Positions 10,412 through 19,515 of a stretch of 39,660 bases of DNA are shown one piece after another; positions within the stretch are counted from its first letter, which is position 1, and every line of letters starts with the position of its first letter. The DNA lies in assembly GCF_002891435.1 (NCBI RefSeq), contig NZ_POUC01000025.1:1-39660 (forward strand). The letters run 5' to 3'. Below the pieces are notes generated by a model. The model saw only the letters and a list, made by a program, of their open reading frames with translations, ran no database searches and was not told the DNA's origin. A program made the position numbers and the translations under genes. This DNA comes from Streptomyces cahuitamycinicus. GTDB lineage: Bacteria > Actinomycetota > Actinomycetes > Streptomycetales > Streptomycetaceae.

Positions 10412-10986
10412 TGGGGCACGAAGTGGCTGATCAGGAGCGCCAGCCGTCGATCGTGCGCTTCCTCGGGCAGCCGGCCACTGCGCATCAGGGTCACCAGCCC
10501 GTGCAACCCGGCCCAGTACGTCTCCGTTAGCGCTCCCATGTCCTCACCCTCGGCCGCGATCGGCCGGACGGCCTGCAACAGCTCGCCGAAGGCGTCCTGG
10601 AGGGCCGCCGGCGCCTCGGGGGTGGCGAAGGGCAGGTCCACGGCGAGCGTGAAGATCACGTCGTAGAGCGCGGGCCGCCGCCGGGCGAAGGCGGTGTACG
10701 CGCGGCCCACGGCCGCCAGTGCCTCGCGGGAGCTCCCGGCCGCCGTGCGCGCCGCCCGCAGCTCCTCGGCCAGCTCCTCGCAGCCCTGCACCGCCACCGC
10801 CGCCATGATCGCGCCCTTGCCCTTGAAGTGGCTGTAGAGGACCGGCTGGCTGTACTCGATCTCGTCGGCGAGCCGCCGTGTGGTCACCGCGTCCCAGCCC
10901 TCCGCCTCGGCCAGTTCCCGCGCGGCCGTCACGATCAGCCGCTCGCGTTCCGCTCGTTCGCGCTCCCGGCGCGTCTGGATCGTCAT
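10399..10986 (-). CDS. TetR/AcrR-family repressor
   Basis: 195 residues. The N-terminal helix-turn-helix covers about 15-62, with TTRRLADEIEYSQPVLYSHFKGKG typical of the family recognition helix region. The C-terminal ligand domain resembles the WHG-type TetR C-domain (ALYDVIFTLAVDLPF, ETYWAGLHGLVTLMRSGRL). It is divergent from the DUF4267 membrane protein gene, and the 86-bp gap between them holds repeated CTAGC-N3-GCTAG palindromes. A TAGAAT -10 candidate on the minus strand at 10998-10993 would start transcription at or next to the A of ATG, so the mRNA may be leaderless; there is no clear Shine-Dalgarno. Autoregulation and control of the neighbour are therefore likely. Ligand unknown. Confidence 0.93.
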   Translation of the reverse strand: MTIQTRRERERAERERLIVTAARELAEAEGWDAVTTRRLADEIEYSQPVLYSHFKGKGAIMAAVAVQGCEELAEELRAARTAAGSSREALAAVGRAYTAFARRRPALYDVIFTLAVDLPFATPEAPAALQDAFGELLQAVRPIAAEGEDMGALTETYWAGLHGLVTLMRSGRLPEEAHDRRLALLISHFVPQGTG

Positions 10987-10995
10987 GGCGTGATT

Positions 10996-11058
10996 CTAGC
11001 ATCGCTAGCGTTCCTGTCGGCGCTCTGCTAGCTTCGCTCTTGTCCCTAGCGCTGCTAG
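10996..11058. promoter_or_regulatory. TetR operator array, CTAGC-N3-GCTAG
   Basis: Two perfect 13-bp palindromes occur: CTAGC-ATC-GCTAG at 10996-11008 and CTAGC-GCT-GCTAG at 11046-11058. A third, imperfect site CTAGC-TTC-GCTCT lies at 11028-11040. Centres are 32 and 18 bp apart. The first overlaps the candidate minus-strand -10 (TAGAAT) of tetR. The third overlaps a plus-strand -10 candidate TAGCTT at 11029-11034, and the second would cover the start of that transcript. This arrangement allows one repressor to control both divergent genes. Confidence 0.75.
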
Positions 11059-11072
11059 AAACGGAGAAGGAC

Positions 11073-11444
11073 ATGACCGTCACCGCGTACACCCTGGCCG
11101 TCGTGCTCAACCTGTTCTGCCTGTTCCTCGGCTACCGGTTCCTGTTTCAGCCCGGCCCCTCCGCCGCCGGTTACGGCGTTCCGGCCGACCCCGGCGGCGA
11201 TGCCGGCGCCTATCTGACGATCAAGGGCCTGCGGGACGGAACCCTCGGGCTGGTCGGTCTGGCACTGCTCGCCTTCGCGGGGGCCCGGGCCGAGGCCTGG
11301 TTCATGCTCGCCGTGGCGCTCATACCCCTCGGCGACACGCTGATAGTGCTGCGCCACGGCGGTGCGAGGGCGGTGGCCTTCGGGATTCACTTCGCCACCG
11401 CGGTCGTCATCCTGATCACTGCCGGACTGCTCTTCGCGGTCTGA
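11073..11444 (+). CDS. DUF4267-like small membrane protein
   Basis: 123 residues with about four hydrophobic segments (5-24, 48-70, 73-92, 102-122). The pattern YRFLFQPGPSAAGYGVP followed by YLTIKGLRDGTLGLVGLAL matches small integral membrane proteins of the DUF4267 group, for which no activity is established. ATG 11073 is preceded by GGAGAAGG. It is divergent from a TetR gene and lies behind a cluster of palindromic operators, so it is probably the main target of that repressor. A role in ligand export or tolerance is possible but not shown. Confidence 0.8.
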   Translation: MTVTAYTLAVVLNLFCLFLGYRFLFQPGPSAAGYGVPADPGGDAGAYLTIKGLRDGTLGLVGLALLAFAGARAEAWFMLAVALIPLGDTLIVLRHGGARAVAFGIHFATAVVILITAGLLFAV

Positions 11445-11548
11445 GCGAGCACCGTGAGCCTCCGGGGCGGCAAACTGTTTCACGGGCACGGTCTCCCGCC
11501 CCATAGGATTGGGCCACACCACATTCACTCACCCCTGAGGATCGCTGC

Positions 11549-11845
11549 ATGCCTGGCATCACGCGCGAGGAGGTCGCCCACCTCGCCCGGCTGGCGCGTC
11601 TGGAGCTGAAGCCCGAAGAGCTCGACCACTTCGCGGGACAGCTGGACGACATCATCGGCGCGGTCGCCCGCGTCAGTGAGGTCGCCGACCAAGACGTACC
11701 GCCGACCTCACACCCGCTCCCGCTGACGAACGTCATGCGCGTGGACGAGGTCCGTCCGTCGCTCACCCCCGAGCAGGCGCTCTCCGGCGCCCCGGCCCAG
11801 GAGCAGCAGCGTTTCAAGGTGCCGCAGATCCTGGGGGAGGACTAA
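11549..11845 (+). CDS. gatC: Glu-tRNA(Gln) amidotransferase subunit C
   Basis: 98 residues, the full usual length. GatC is the small belt-like subunit that wraps GatA and GatB in the complex converting Glu-tRNA(Gln) (and Asp-tRNA(Asn) where it occurs) to the amidated form. Seen: [17 protein letters not shown] at the N-terminus, the family signature, then [26 protein letters not shown] and a C-terminal [16 protein letters not shown]. It opens the gatC-gatA-small ORF-gatB operon, with gatA starting six bases later. GAGGAT precedes the ATG, and TAGGAT at 11504-11509 is a candidate -10 with no convincing -35. Confidence 0.97.
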   Translation: MPGITREEVAHLARLARLELKPEELDHFAGQLDDIIGAVARVSEVADQDVPPTSHPLPLTNVMRVDEVRPSLTPEQALSGAPAQEQQRFKVPQILGED

Positions 11846-11850
11846 CCGCA

Positions 11851-13353
11851 ATGACGGACAACGTCACCATCATCAAGCTCACGGCCGCCGAGACCGCCGC
11901 GAAGATCGCCTCCGGCGAACTCACGGCCGTCGAGGTCACCGAGGCCCACCTCGCCCGCATCGAGGCCGTCGACGAGAAGGTGCACGCCTTCCTGCACGTC
12001 GACCGCGAGGGCGCCCTCGCCCAGGCCCGTGCCGTGGACGAGAAGCGCGAGCGCGGCGAGAAGCTCGGCCCGCTGGCCGGCGTGCCCCTGGCGCTGAAGG
12101 ACATCTTCACCACCGAAGGCGTGCCCACGACCGTCGGATCGAAGATCCTCGAAGGCTGGATCCCGCCGTACGACGCGACCGTCACCAGGCGGCTCAAGGC
12201 CGCCGACGTCGTCATCCTCGGCAAGACCAACATGGACGAGTTCGCCATGGGGTCCTCCACCGAGAACAGCGCCTACGGCCCGACCGGCAACCCCTGGGAC
12301 CTGACGAAGATCCCCGGCGGTTCCGGCGGCGGTTCGTCCGCCGCGCTGGCCTCCTTCCAGGCCCCGCTCGCCATCGGCACGGACACCGGCGGCTCCATCC
12401 GCCAGCCCGCCGCCGTCACCGGCACGGTCGGTGTGAAGCCGACGTACGGCGGGGTCTCCCGGTTCGGCATGGTCGCCTTCTCCAGCTCCCTCGACCAGGG
12501 CGGGCCCTGCGCCCGTACGGTCCTGGACGCGGCGCTGCTGCACGAGGTCATCGCAGGGCACGACCCGCTCGACTCCACGTCCATCGACGAGCCCGTCCCG
12601 GCGGTCGTCGAGGCCGCCCGCAACGGCTCGGTCCAGGGCATGCGCGTCGGCGTCGTCAAGCAGTTCCGCGGCGAGGGCTACCAGGCCGGCGTCATCCAGC
12701 GGTTCGACGAGTCCGTCGAGCTGCTCAAGGAACTGGGCGCCGAGATCGTCGAGCTGGACTGCCCGTCCTTCGACCTCGCGCTCTCGGCGTACTACCTGAT
12801 CGCCCCGTCCGAGTGCTCCTCCAACCTCGCCCGCTTCGACGGCCTGCGCTACGGCCGGCGGACCGGCGACGACGGCACGCACTCCGCCGAGGAGGTCACC
12901 TCCCTCACCCGCGAGGCCGGCTTCGGACCCGAGGTCAAGCGCCGCATCATGCTCGGCACCTACGCGCTCAGCTCCGGCTACTACGACGCGTACTACGGCA
13001 GCGCCCAGAAGGTCCGCACGCTCATCAAGCAGGACTTCGACAAGGCGTTCGAGCAGGTCGACGTGATCGTCTCCCCGACGACCCCGACCACCGCCTTCGC
13101 GATCGGCGAGCGCGCCGACGACCCGATGGCGATGTACCTCGCCGACCTGTGCACCATCCCGACCAACCTGGCGGGCAACGCGGCCATGTCGCTGCCGTGC
13201 GGCCTCGCCCCGGAGGACAACCTCCCGGTCGGCCTGCAGATCATCGCCCCCGTCATGAAGGACGACCGCCTGTACAAGGTGGGTGCGGCCGTCGAGGCCG
13301 CCTTCGTGGAAAAGTGGGGCCACCCGCTGATCGAGGAGGCTCCGTCGCTGTGA
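11851..13353 (+). CDS. gatA: Glu-tRNA(Gln) amidotransferase subunit A
   Basis: 500 residues, amidase-signature family. GatA hydrolyses glutamine and channels ammonia to GatB. The Ser-cisSer-Lys triad is visible: Lys83 in LALKDIF, Ser158 in PGGSGGGSS, and nucleophile Ser182 in [11 protein letters not shown]. These spacings match characterised GatA enzymes. Start ATG 11851 follows GGGGGAGGA. The stop TGA overlaps the GTG of the next small gene by four bases (GTGA 13350-13353). Highly conserved throughout, no anomalies. Confidence 0.98.
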   Translation: MTDNVTIIKLTAAETAAKIASGELTAVEVTEAHLARIEAVDEKVHAFLHVDREGALAQARAVDEKRERGEKLGPLAGVPLALKDIFTTEGVPTTVGSKILEGWIPPYDATVTRRLKAADVVILGKTNMDEFAMGSSTENSAYGPTGNPWDLTKIPGGSGGGSSAALASFQAPLAIGTDTGGSIRQPAAVTGTVGVKPTYGGVSRFGMVAFSSSLDQGGPCARTVLDAALLHEVIAGHDPLDSTSIDEPVPAVVEAARNGSVQGMRVGVVKQFRGEGYQAGVIQRFDESVELLKELGAEIVELDCPSFDLALSAYYLIAPSECSSNLARFDGLRYGRRTGDDGTHSAEEVTSLTREAGFGPEVKRRIMLGTYALSSGYYDAYYGSAQKVRTLIKQDFDKAFEQVDVIVSPTTPTTAFAIGERADDPMAMYLADLCTIPTNLAGNAAMSLPCGLAPEDNLPVGLQIIAPVMKDDRLYKVGAAVEAAFVEKWGHPLIEEAPSL

Positions 13354-13589
13354 GCGCACTGTCCAAGGCCAAGGGCTTCAAGAAGTCCAAGTCCGGTCTG
13401 TACATCTCGATGGCCACGTCGGCGTTCGGCGCCGTCGGTGTCTACAAGCAGATCAAGAAGGCCCGCGGAGACAACGACACGCTGCGGCTGCTCGACGCCG
13501 TCGTGACCGGAGCCGCGGTCGTCACCAACCTGGCCATTCTCTATCGCGAGCTGAAGCAGCTGGGCGACGACGACGTTCTGCTGGGCTGA
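13350..13589 (+). CDS. Small membrane protein inside the gatCAB operon
   Basis: 79 residues starting at GTG 13350, sharing GTGA with the gatA stop and ending 14 bp before gatB. The N-terminus is very basic ([11 protein letters not shown]), followed by a hydrophobic segment at about 17-33, a charged turn [11 protein letters not shown], and a second hydrophobic segment at about 46-64. The C-terminus is acidic (LGDDDVLLG). It looks like a two-pass or hairpin membrane protein, lysine-rich at the N-terminus. I recall a hypothetical gene at this position in S. coelicolor (SCO5500), but no function. Tight coupling to gatA suggests it is translated stoichiometrically with the amidotransferase. Confidence 0.85.
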   Translation: MSALSKAKGFKKSKSGLYISMATSAFGAVGVYKQIKKARGDNDTLRLLDAVVTGAAVVTNLAILYRELKQLGDDDVLLG

Positions 13590-13603
13590 GAGGGAAGTTC
13601 ACC

Positions 13604-15118
13604 GTGACCACCACGACCGACCTGGTGTCGTACGAGGACGCACTCGCGTCGTACGACCCCGTCATGGGCCTTGAGGTCCATGTCGAACTCGGCACCAAGA
13701 CCAAGATGTTCTGCGGCTGTTCGACCGCCCTCGGCCAGGACGCCAACACGCAGACCTGCCCGGTCTGCCTCGGCCTGCCCGGCGCGCTGCCGGTCGTCAA
13801 CGCGACCGGCGTCGAGTCCGCCATCAAGATCGGTCTCGCGCTGAACTGCGAGATCGCCGAGTGGTGCCGTTTCGCCCGGAAGAACTACTTCTATCCGGAC
13901 ATGCCGAAGAACTTCCAGACCTCCCAGTACGACGAGCCGATCGCCTTCAACGGCTACCTCGACGTGCAGCTGGAGGACGGTGAGACCTTCCGCGTGGAGA
14001 TCGAGCGCGCGCACATGGAGGAGGACACCGGCAAGTCGACGCACGTCGGCGGCGCCACCGGCCGTATCCACGGCGCGTCCCACTCCCTGCTCGACTACAA
14101 CCGCGCCGGCATCCCGCTCATCGAGATCGTCACCAAGCCGATCGAGGGCGCGGGCGAGCGTGCCCCCGAGGTCGCGCGGGCCTACGTCCGTGAGCTGCGC
14201 GAGCTCATCAAGGCGCTCGGCGTCTCCGAGGCCCGGATGGAGATGGGCCAGATGCGCTGCGACGTGAACCTGTCGCTGCGCCCGCACGGCACCGAGAAGT
14301 TCGGCACCCGCTCGGAGACGAAGAACGTCAACTCGCTCCGGTCCGTGGAGCGCGCGGCCCGCTTCGAGATCCAGCGGCACGCCGCGGTGCTGTCGTCCGG
14401 CGGCACGATCATCCAGGAGACCCGGCACTTCCACGAGGACACGGGGTCGACGACCTCGGGCCGGGTGAAGGAGGAGGCCGAGGACTACCGGTACTTCCCG
14501 GAGCCCGACCTCGTCCCGGTGGCCCCGTCCCGCGAGTGGGTCGAGGAGATCCGGGCCGGACTGCCCGAGCTGCCGCTGGTCCGCCGCAGCCGGCTCCGCG
14601 AGGAGTGGGGCGTCTCGGCCACCGACATGCAGGCGATCCTCAACGCCGGTGCGCTGGAGCCGATCGTCGCCACGATCGAGGCCGGGGCCGACGCGGCCTC
14701 CGCCCGCAAGTGGTGGATGGGCGAGCTGGCCCGCAGCGCCAACGAGTCGGGCAAGACGCTCGACGAGCTGGCGATCACGCCGGCGCAGGTCGCCCGGGTC
14801 GCCGAGCTCGTCGCCAAGGGCGATCTGAACGACAAGCTGGCCCGGCAGGTCATCGAGGGCGTCCTCGCGGGCGAAGGTACCCCGGACGAGGTCGTCGACA
14901 AGCGCGGCCTGAAGGTCGTCTCCGACGAGGGCGCGCTCACCACCGCCGTCGAGGAGGCCATCGCCGGCAACCCGGGCGTCGCGGACAAGATCCGCGGCGG
15001 CAAGGTGGCCGCGGCCGGAGCGCTGGTCGGTGCGGTCATGAAGGCGACCCGGGGACAGGCCGACGCGGCACGCGTCAAGGAGCTGATCCTGGAGAAGCTG
15101 GGCGTCAGCGAGGGCTGA
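13604..15118 (+). CDS. gatB: Asp/Glu-tRNA amidotransferase subunit B
   Basis: 504 residues. GatB binds the misacylated tRNA and activates the Glu (or Asp) side chain with ATP before amidation. Seen: [16 protein letters not shown] at the N-terminus, zinc-type cysteines in CGCS and [30 protein letters not shown], the ATP-site region, [31 protein letters not shown], and the C-terminal tail (YqeY-like) domain from about 400. Start GTG 13604, preceded by GAGAGGGAAG. A strong terminator follows 14 bp after the stop, so the operon ends here. Confidence 0.98.
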   Translation: MTTTTDLVSYEDALASYDPVMGLEVHVELGTKTKMFCGCSTALGQDANTQTCPVCLGLPGALPVVNATGVESAIKIGLALNCEIAEWCRFARKNYFYPDMPKNFQTSQYDEPIAFNGYLDVQLEDGETFRVEIERAHMEEDTGKSTHVGGATGRIHGASHSLLDYNRAGIPLIEIVTKPIEGAGERAPEVARAYVRELRELIKALGVSEARMEMGQMRCDVNLSLRPHGTEKFGTRSETKNVNSLRSVERAARFEIQRHAAVLSSGGTIIQETRHFHEDTGSTTSGRVKEEAEDYRYFPEPDLVPVAPSREWVEEIRAGLPELPLVRRSRLREEWGVSATDMQAILNAGALEPIVATIEAGADAASARKWWMGELARSANESGKTLDELAITPAQVARVAELVAKGDLNDKLARQVIEGVLAGEGTPDEVVDKRGLKVVSDEGALTTAVEEAIAGNPGVADKIRGGKVAAAGALVGAVMKATRGQADAARVKELILEKLGVSEG

Positions 15119-15132
15119 CCTCTCGTGGACCC

Positions 15133-15174
15133 GACGAGGGGGGACGCGCCGGACCCGGTGCGTCCCCCCTCGTC
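15133..15174. terminator. gatB terminator, perfect 15-bp stem
   Basis: GACGAGGGGGGACGC at 15133-15147 is exactly complementary to 15160-15174, with a 12-nt loop. It starts 14 bp after the gatB stop and sits 14 bp from the stop of the convergent methyltransferase, so it can act on both. No U-tract. Confidence 0.9.
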
Positions 15175-15188
15175 ATTCACTCAGTCAC

Positions 15189-15992
15189 TCAGAGGCGGCG
15201 GCCGACGACCCGGACGAAGCCGAGTGTCTCGCCCCTGTCGAGGCGCAGCATCTCGGCGCACTGCCCGGCCATCCGGACGTGCCACTCGTCCGTGCTCTCG
15301 TCGGCCACGACCTCGCACCAGCGCAGCCAGTCGCGCCAGCCGTCCTCCAGCCAGTCCGCCGTCTCGACCGCCACGGCCCCGCTGCGGGTCCAGTGACGGC
15401 GCCACCAGGCGGCGGTGTGGAAGCACCAGAACCCGGGTTCCCAGTACGGCTTGAGGTGCTCCGGCGGTTCGACGCCGTCGATCTCCTCGCGCAGCGCCGG
15501 TACGACGACGCCGATCCGCCCGCCTGGCTTCAGCAGGCGCGTCAGCTCGGGCAGGTACAGGTCGTTGGTGCCGAAGTACTGGTAGGCGTCGATCGAGACG
15601 ATCGTGTCGAAGCTGTTCTCGCCGAACGGCAGGTCGTGAGCCTCGGCGAGCACGGGCAGGACCCGGTCGGCGACACCCGCCTCGGCGATGCGCCCGGCGT
15701 TCTCGTCGGGCTTGACCCACAGGTCGGCCGCGGTGACCGAAGCGTCGTACTCCTTGGCGAGGAAGACCGACGTCATGGCACGGCCGCAGCCCAGGTCGAG
15801 CACGCGGGAGCCGGGGGCGAGGGTGTCGAGTCCGAGAGCCGGGGCCAACCACTCCAGCAGCCACAGCGCGTGCGGGCCCATCTGGTTGTCGATGGTCCAG
15901 CGGGCGTCGTAGCCGTTGCTGCGCGGGTAGCCGGGGTGGCTCACACGGTCAGAGAGGGGGTCGTTCGAGGTCCGGGAAGTGATGTCCGACAT
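15189..15992 (-). CDS. SAM-dependent methyltransferase
   Basis: 267 residues. Motif I VLDLGCGRAMTSVFLAKEY lies at about 64-82, an acidic strand end follows (AADLW), then FDTIVSIDAYQYFG and LLKPGGRIGVVVPAL. This pattern fits small-molecule class I methyltransferases related to the UbiE/Coq5 group. The C-terminal 90 residues are rich in Trp (FWCFHTAAWWRRHW, WRDWLRW), unusual in density, perhaps forming a hydrophobic substrate lid. No membrane segment. It converges on gatB across a shared terminator and is divergent from the small membrane protein at 16183. Substrate unknown. Confidence 0.87.
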   Translation of the reverse strand: MSDITSRTSNDPLSDRVSHPGYPRSNGYDARWTIDNQMGPHALWLLEWLAPALGLDTLAPGSRVLDLGCGRAMTSVFLAKEYDASVTAADLWVKPDENAGRIAEAGVADRVLPVLAEAHDLPFGENSFDTIVSIDAYQYFGTNDLYLPELTRLLKPGGRIGVVVPALREEIDGVEPPEHLKPYWEPGFWCFHTAAWWRRHWTRSGAVAVETADWLEDGWRDWLRWCEVVADESTDEWHVRMAGQCAEMLRLDRGETLGFVRVVGRRL

Positions 15993-16182
15993 CGGTGGAC
16001 GGGCTCCTTGAGTCCTTGAAGAAGAAAGGGGATGCGTGGGAGCTCGGTCGGACCGTCAAACAATGCACCTGCTTCGGCCGGGCGGCGGGAGGCCGCGGGC
16101 ATTCCTCGGACCAGCGGACGCTAACAGCCGGCCCTCGGCCCCGCACCCTGTTTTCGACGCCCGGCGCGCTACCGTTTCGGCC

Positions 16183-16560
16183 ATGAGTGGACGCGCTGAT
16201 TCCGGCACCGATCCAGAGATAGCGGACTCGGAGGCGGCTGCCGGACGGGACGAGCGCGAGGACGCGGGGGAGGGCGACGACCCGACGGAGGCCGACCACC
16301 CGGCGGAGGGCGAGGGAGACGCGCGCCGGGCCCGCTGGACCGCGGCGGGCACGGGCGCCGCACTGGCCCTGGCGGGCCTCGCCGCGGCGCTGCTCCGCCT
16401 CACCCGCTCCGCGCCGGCACTCGTCCCGGCCGCTTACGCCGGCGGGGCCGCCGTCTGCGCTGCCGCCGCCGTGCTGGGCTCGCGCGGCCGTACCCGGCGC
16501 GCGCTGTGGCTGCTGATCGCGGGCGCGATGGTGATGGCGCTGGGGGACCAGTTCGACTGA
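16183..16560 (+). CDS. Small membrane protein with acidic N-terminus
   Basis: 125 residues. The first 45 are Asp/Glu-rich (DEREDAGEGDDPTEADHPAEGEG) apart from short polar stretches, then come three hydrophobic segments at about 52-73, 80-102 and 108-122, each Ala-rich. The hydrophobic part resembles a small actinobacterial three-helix membrane protein; no family is recognised. The start at ATG 16183 lacks an obvious Shine-Dalgarno, so the start is moderately certain. The next gene, an MMPL transporter, lies 158 bp downstream beyond paired hairpins. Confidence 0.7.
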   Translation: MSGRADSGTDPEIADSEAAAGRDEREDAGEGDDPTEADHPAEGEGDARRARWTAAGTGAALALAGLAAALLRLTRSAPALVPAAYAGGAAVCAAAAVLGSRGRTRRALWLLIAGAMVMALGDQFD

Positions 16561-16586
16561 GTCCGGCCGCTGTGAATAAGCCCACG

Positions 16587-16615
16587 AAACCGACAAATGA
16601 TCTCGTCGGTTTGTC
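16587..16615 (+). other. Two mutually exclusive hairpins upstream of the MMPL gene
   Basis: AAACCGAC at 16587-16594 pairs perfectly with GTCGGTTT at 16605-16612. GACAAA at 16592-16597 can instead pair with TTTGTC at 16610-16615. The two pairings share bases and cannot coexist. The surrounding 16561-16680 is AT-richer than the rest of the window. The structure may end the preceding gene's transcript or act as a switch in the MMPL leader. No ligand or protein site is known. Confidence 0.4.
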
Positions 16616-16718
16616 AGAGTGGCAGCGCATTGCTCATGCGTTCTTTGCTGGCTGTTCAGTTCATGTACGACTGTTCCCGGCCAAAGATCCACACAAGGCA
16701 ACACCGGGAGCACGTTTC

Positions 16719-18965
16719 GTGGCAGCCCTCGCACGCTGGTGTGTCCAGCGCCGTCTGCTCAGCGTCCTGCTGTGGCTCCTCGCGTTCGCCGGGGTCGCCG
16801 CCGGCGCCGCCGTCGCCGGCACCACGTACTCGAACGACTACCAGGTCCCCGGCACCGAGTCGGGCCGCGCCACCGAGTTGCTGCACGAGGGCTTCCCGCA
16901 GCTCGGCGGGGACAGCGACACCGTCGTCTGGCACACCGCCTCCGGCAGCGTCCGCGCCGTCGACGTCGAACAGACGATGACCCGCATCCTGGACCGGATC
17001 GAGGATCTCCCCGGGGTGGCTTCGGTCGCCGGCCCCTACGACGGACCCGGCACGGGCCGTATCAGCGACGACGGCCGCACGGCGTACGCCTCGGTCACCT
17101 TCGACGACCGGGCCGAGGACATCGCCGAGGGCGAGGCGCGGGCCGTCGTCGACACCGCCAAGAGCGCCGAGACCGACGGACTCCGGGTGGAGCTGGGCGG
17201 CAGCGCCGTAGCGCTCACCGAGTCCTCCGGCGGGCACCTCGCCGAGATCGTCGGCGTGATCGTCGCCGCGCTGGTGCTGTTCCTCGCCTTCGGCTCGCTC
17301 GCCGCCTCCCTGCTGCCCATCGCCACCGCCCTGGTCGGCGTCGGCACCGCCTACGCCGGGATCGTACTGCTCGGGCACGTCATGACCGTCGCTGACTTCG
17401 CACCCATGCTGGGCATGCTCGTCGGGCTCGGCGTCGGCATCGACTACGCCCTGTTCATCGTCACCCGGCACCGTCGCGGGCTGAAACGCGGGCTGTCCGT
17501 CACCGAGGCCGCCACCAACGCCGTCGCGACCACGGGACGGGCGGTCGTCTTCGCGGGTGCCACCGTTTGCATCGCGCTGCTCGGCATGCTGATCCTCCGG
17601 CTGAGCTTCCTCAACGGCGTCGCCATAGCGGCCGGCCTCACCGTGATCCTCACCGTCGCCGCCTCCGTGACCCTGCTGCCCGCCCTGCTGTCCTTCATAG
17701 GCATGCGCGCGCTCAGCCGCCGGGAGCGTCGCCGCCTCGCCGAGCACGGGCCGCAACCCGAGGTGCCCACCGGCTTCGCCGCCCGCTGGTCGGCCTTCGT
17801 GGAACGCCACCCCAAGGTGCTGGGCATGGTCGCCCTGGCCATCATGGCCGTCCTCGCGCTGCCCACCTTCTCCCTGCACCTCGGCACCTCCGACCAGGGC
17901 AACGGCCCGAAGACCGCCACCACCCGCCAGGCCTACGACCTCCTGGCCGACGGCTTCGGCCCCGGTGTGAACGGCCCGCTCACCCTCGTGACGAAGGTCG
18001 ACGGAGCCGACGACAAGCTCGCCCTGGACAACCTCGACGGCACACTCCGCGCCACCGACGGCGTCGCCTCGGTGACCCCGGTGACGTTCGACTCCGGTGG
18101 CCACACCGCGTACCTCGGCGTCGTCCCGGAGTCCTCCCCGCAGTCGAAGGACACCAGTGACCTCGTGGACCGGCTGCGCGGCGAGGTGCTGCCGCGCGCC
18201 GAGTCGGGCACCTCGCTCGACGTGCAGGTGGGCGGCATGACGGCCGGCTACGACGACTTCGCCGACGTCATCGTCTCCAAGCTGCCGGTGTTCGTCGGGG
18301 TCGTCATCGGCCTGGGCTGCCTGCTCCTCCTGCTCGCCTTCCGCTCCGTCGGCATCCCGCTGAAGGCCGCCGCGATGAACGTCGCCGCCGTGGCATCGGC
18401 CTTCGGGGTGGTGGTCGCGATCTTCCAGTGGGGCTGGGGCAGCGAACTGCTCGGCCTCGGCAGCGCGGGGCCCATCGAGCCCTTCCTGCCGGTGATCATG
18501 GTGTCGGTGCTCTTCGGCCTCTCCATGGACTACCAGGTCTTCCTGGTCAGCCGGATGTACGAGGAGTGGCTGGAGACCGGCGACAACCGGCGGGCCGTGC
18601 GCGTCGGCCTCGCCGAGACCAGCCGGGTGATCAACTCGGCGGCGGTCATCATGATCTCCGTCTTCCTGGCCTTCGTGCTCAGCGGCGACCGGGTGATCGC
18701 CATGTTCGGCATCGCCCTGGCCGCCGCCGTCGCCCTGGACGCCTTCGTCCTGCGCACCCTCCTCGTCCCGGCCCTGATGCACCTGCTCGGCGGCGCCAAC
18801 TGGTGGCTGCCCCGCTGGCTGGACAAGCGCATGCCGCGCATCAGCATCGAGCCGCCCGAGAGCCGCGCCGCCCATGAGAGGCTGGCCGCCGCGACGGACG
18901 CCGAGGTGGCGGACGTCCTGGCGGAGGAGGAGCGGCAGCGGGATGTACGCGATATCCCTGGGTGA
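16719..18965 (+). CDS. MMPL/RND-family membrane transporter
   Basis: 748 residues with the 12-helix, two-repeat layout of MmpL proteins. TM1 is near the N-terminus (LLSVLLWLLAFAGVA), followed by a large outer domain to about 180, TMs 2-6, TM7 around 370, a second outer domain, and TMs 8-12. Each half has the Asp-Tyr pair of the proton relay: GVGIDYALF in TM4 and GLSMDYQVF in TM10, as in MmpL3. Mycobacterial relatives move lipids or siderophores to the envelope; substrate here unknown. GTG 16719 is chosen because GGGAG lies nine bases upstream and the protein begins with the cytoplasmic MAALARWC typical of the family. The 3' end overlaps the GNAT gene by 23 bp. Confidence 0.93.
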   Translation: MAALARWCVQRRLLSVLLWLLAFAGVAAGAAVAGTTYSNDYQVPGTESGRATELLHEGFPQLGGDSDTVVWHTASGSVRAVDVEQTMTRILDRIEDLPGVASVAGPYDGPGTGRISDDGRTAYASVTFDDRAEDIAEGEARAVVDTAKSAETDGLRVELGGSAVALTESSGGHLAEIVGVIVAALVLFLAFGSLAASLLPIATALVGVGTAYAGIVLLGHVMTVADFAPMLGMLVGLGVGIDYALFIVTRHRRGLKRGLSVTEAATNAVATTGRAVVFAGATVCIALLGMLILRLSFLNGVAIAAGLTVILTVAASVTLLPALLSFIGMRALSRRERRRLAEHGPQPEVPTGFAARWSAFVERHPKVLGMVALAIMAVLALPTFSLHLGTSDQGNGPKTATTRQAYDLLADGFGPGVNGPLTLVTKVDGADDKLALDNLDGTLRATDGVASVTPVTFDSGGHTAYLGVVPESSPQSKDTSDLVDRLRGEVLPRAESGTSLDVQVGGMTAGYDDFADVIVSKLPVFVGVVIGLGCLLLLLAFRSVGIPLKAAAMNVAAVASAFGVVVAIFQWGWGSELLGLGSAGPIEPFLPVIMVSVLFGLSMDYQVFLVSRMYEEWLETGDNRRAVRVGLAETSRVINSAAVIMISVFLAFVLSGDRVIAMFGIALAAAVALDAFVLRTLLVPALMHLLGGANWWLPRWLDKRMPRISIEPPESRAAHERLAAATDAEVADVLAEEERQRDVRDIPG

Positions 18966-19515
18966 CGACGCCGAGCTGAGGCCCCTGGAACCCTGGCACG
19001 CCGGGGAGTTCCTGGCGCACCTGGAGCGGGGGCGCGAGTTCATCGGGCAGTACATCCCGTTCGGGTCGAACGAGACGGACCTGCTCTCGGCCCGGGCCAA
19101 GCTCCAGCACTACGCCGCCCTGCGCGCCGCCGACACCGGCTCCCTGCACGGCCTGTGGCTGGAGGGGACGCTGGTGGGCGGGGTGCTGTTCCTGAACTTC
19201 GACGCGGCGGCCGGGAACTGCGAGGTCGGCTGCTGGCTGGAGCCGGCCGGAACGGGCCGGGGTCTGGTCACGCGCGCGATGCGGGTCCTCATCGACTGGG
19301 CCGTCGAGCAGCGCGGCATCCACCGCGTCGAATGGGTCGCCGCCTCCGGCAACCAGCCGAGCCTGAACGTGGCGCGACGCCTCGGCATGACCCGGGATGG
19401 TGTGCGACGCCAGGCCCACCCCTATGGTGGCCTACGGCACGATCTCGAAGTCTGGTCGGTGCTGGCGCCCGAGTGGCGCGCCGCACGCGCGCGTGCCGCT
19501 CACCACGATCATTGA
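18943..19515 (+). CDS. GNAT-family N-acetyltransferase (RimJ/RimL type)
   Basis: 190 residues. Acetyl-CoA motif EPAGTGRGLVTRAMRVLIDW at about 100-120 and the following GIHRVEWVAASGNQPSLNVARRLGM match the RimJ/RimL subgroup, which acetylates protein N-termini or amines. ATG 18943 lies inside the MMPL 3' end, with GGAGGAGGAGCGG upstream, so translation is coupled. The last codons (HHDH) and stop fall in the first copy of a 40-bp tandem repeat, so the C-terminus may have been extended. Substrate unknown. Confidence 0.9.
   Translation: MYAISLGDDAELRPLEPWHAGEFLAHLERGREFIGQYIPFGSNETDLLSARAKLQHYAALRAADTGSLHGLWLEGTLVGGVLFLNFDAAAGNCEVGCWLEPAGTGRGLVTRAMRVLIDWAVEQRGIHRVEWVAASGNQPSLNVARRLGMTRDGVRRQAHPYGGLRHDLEVWSVLAPEWRAARARAAHHDH

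Noticed and set aside
16506..16718. N-terminal extension of the MMPL protein
   Set aside because: It would overlap the preceding small protein and run through hairpins; family N-terminus begins at GTG 16719 with its own Shine-Dalgarno.
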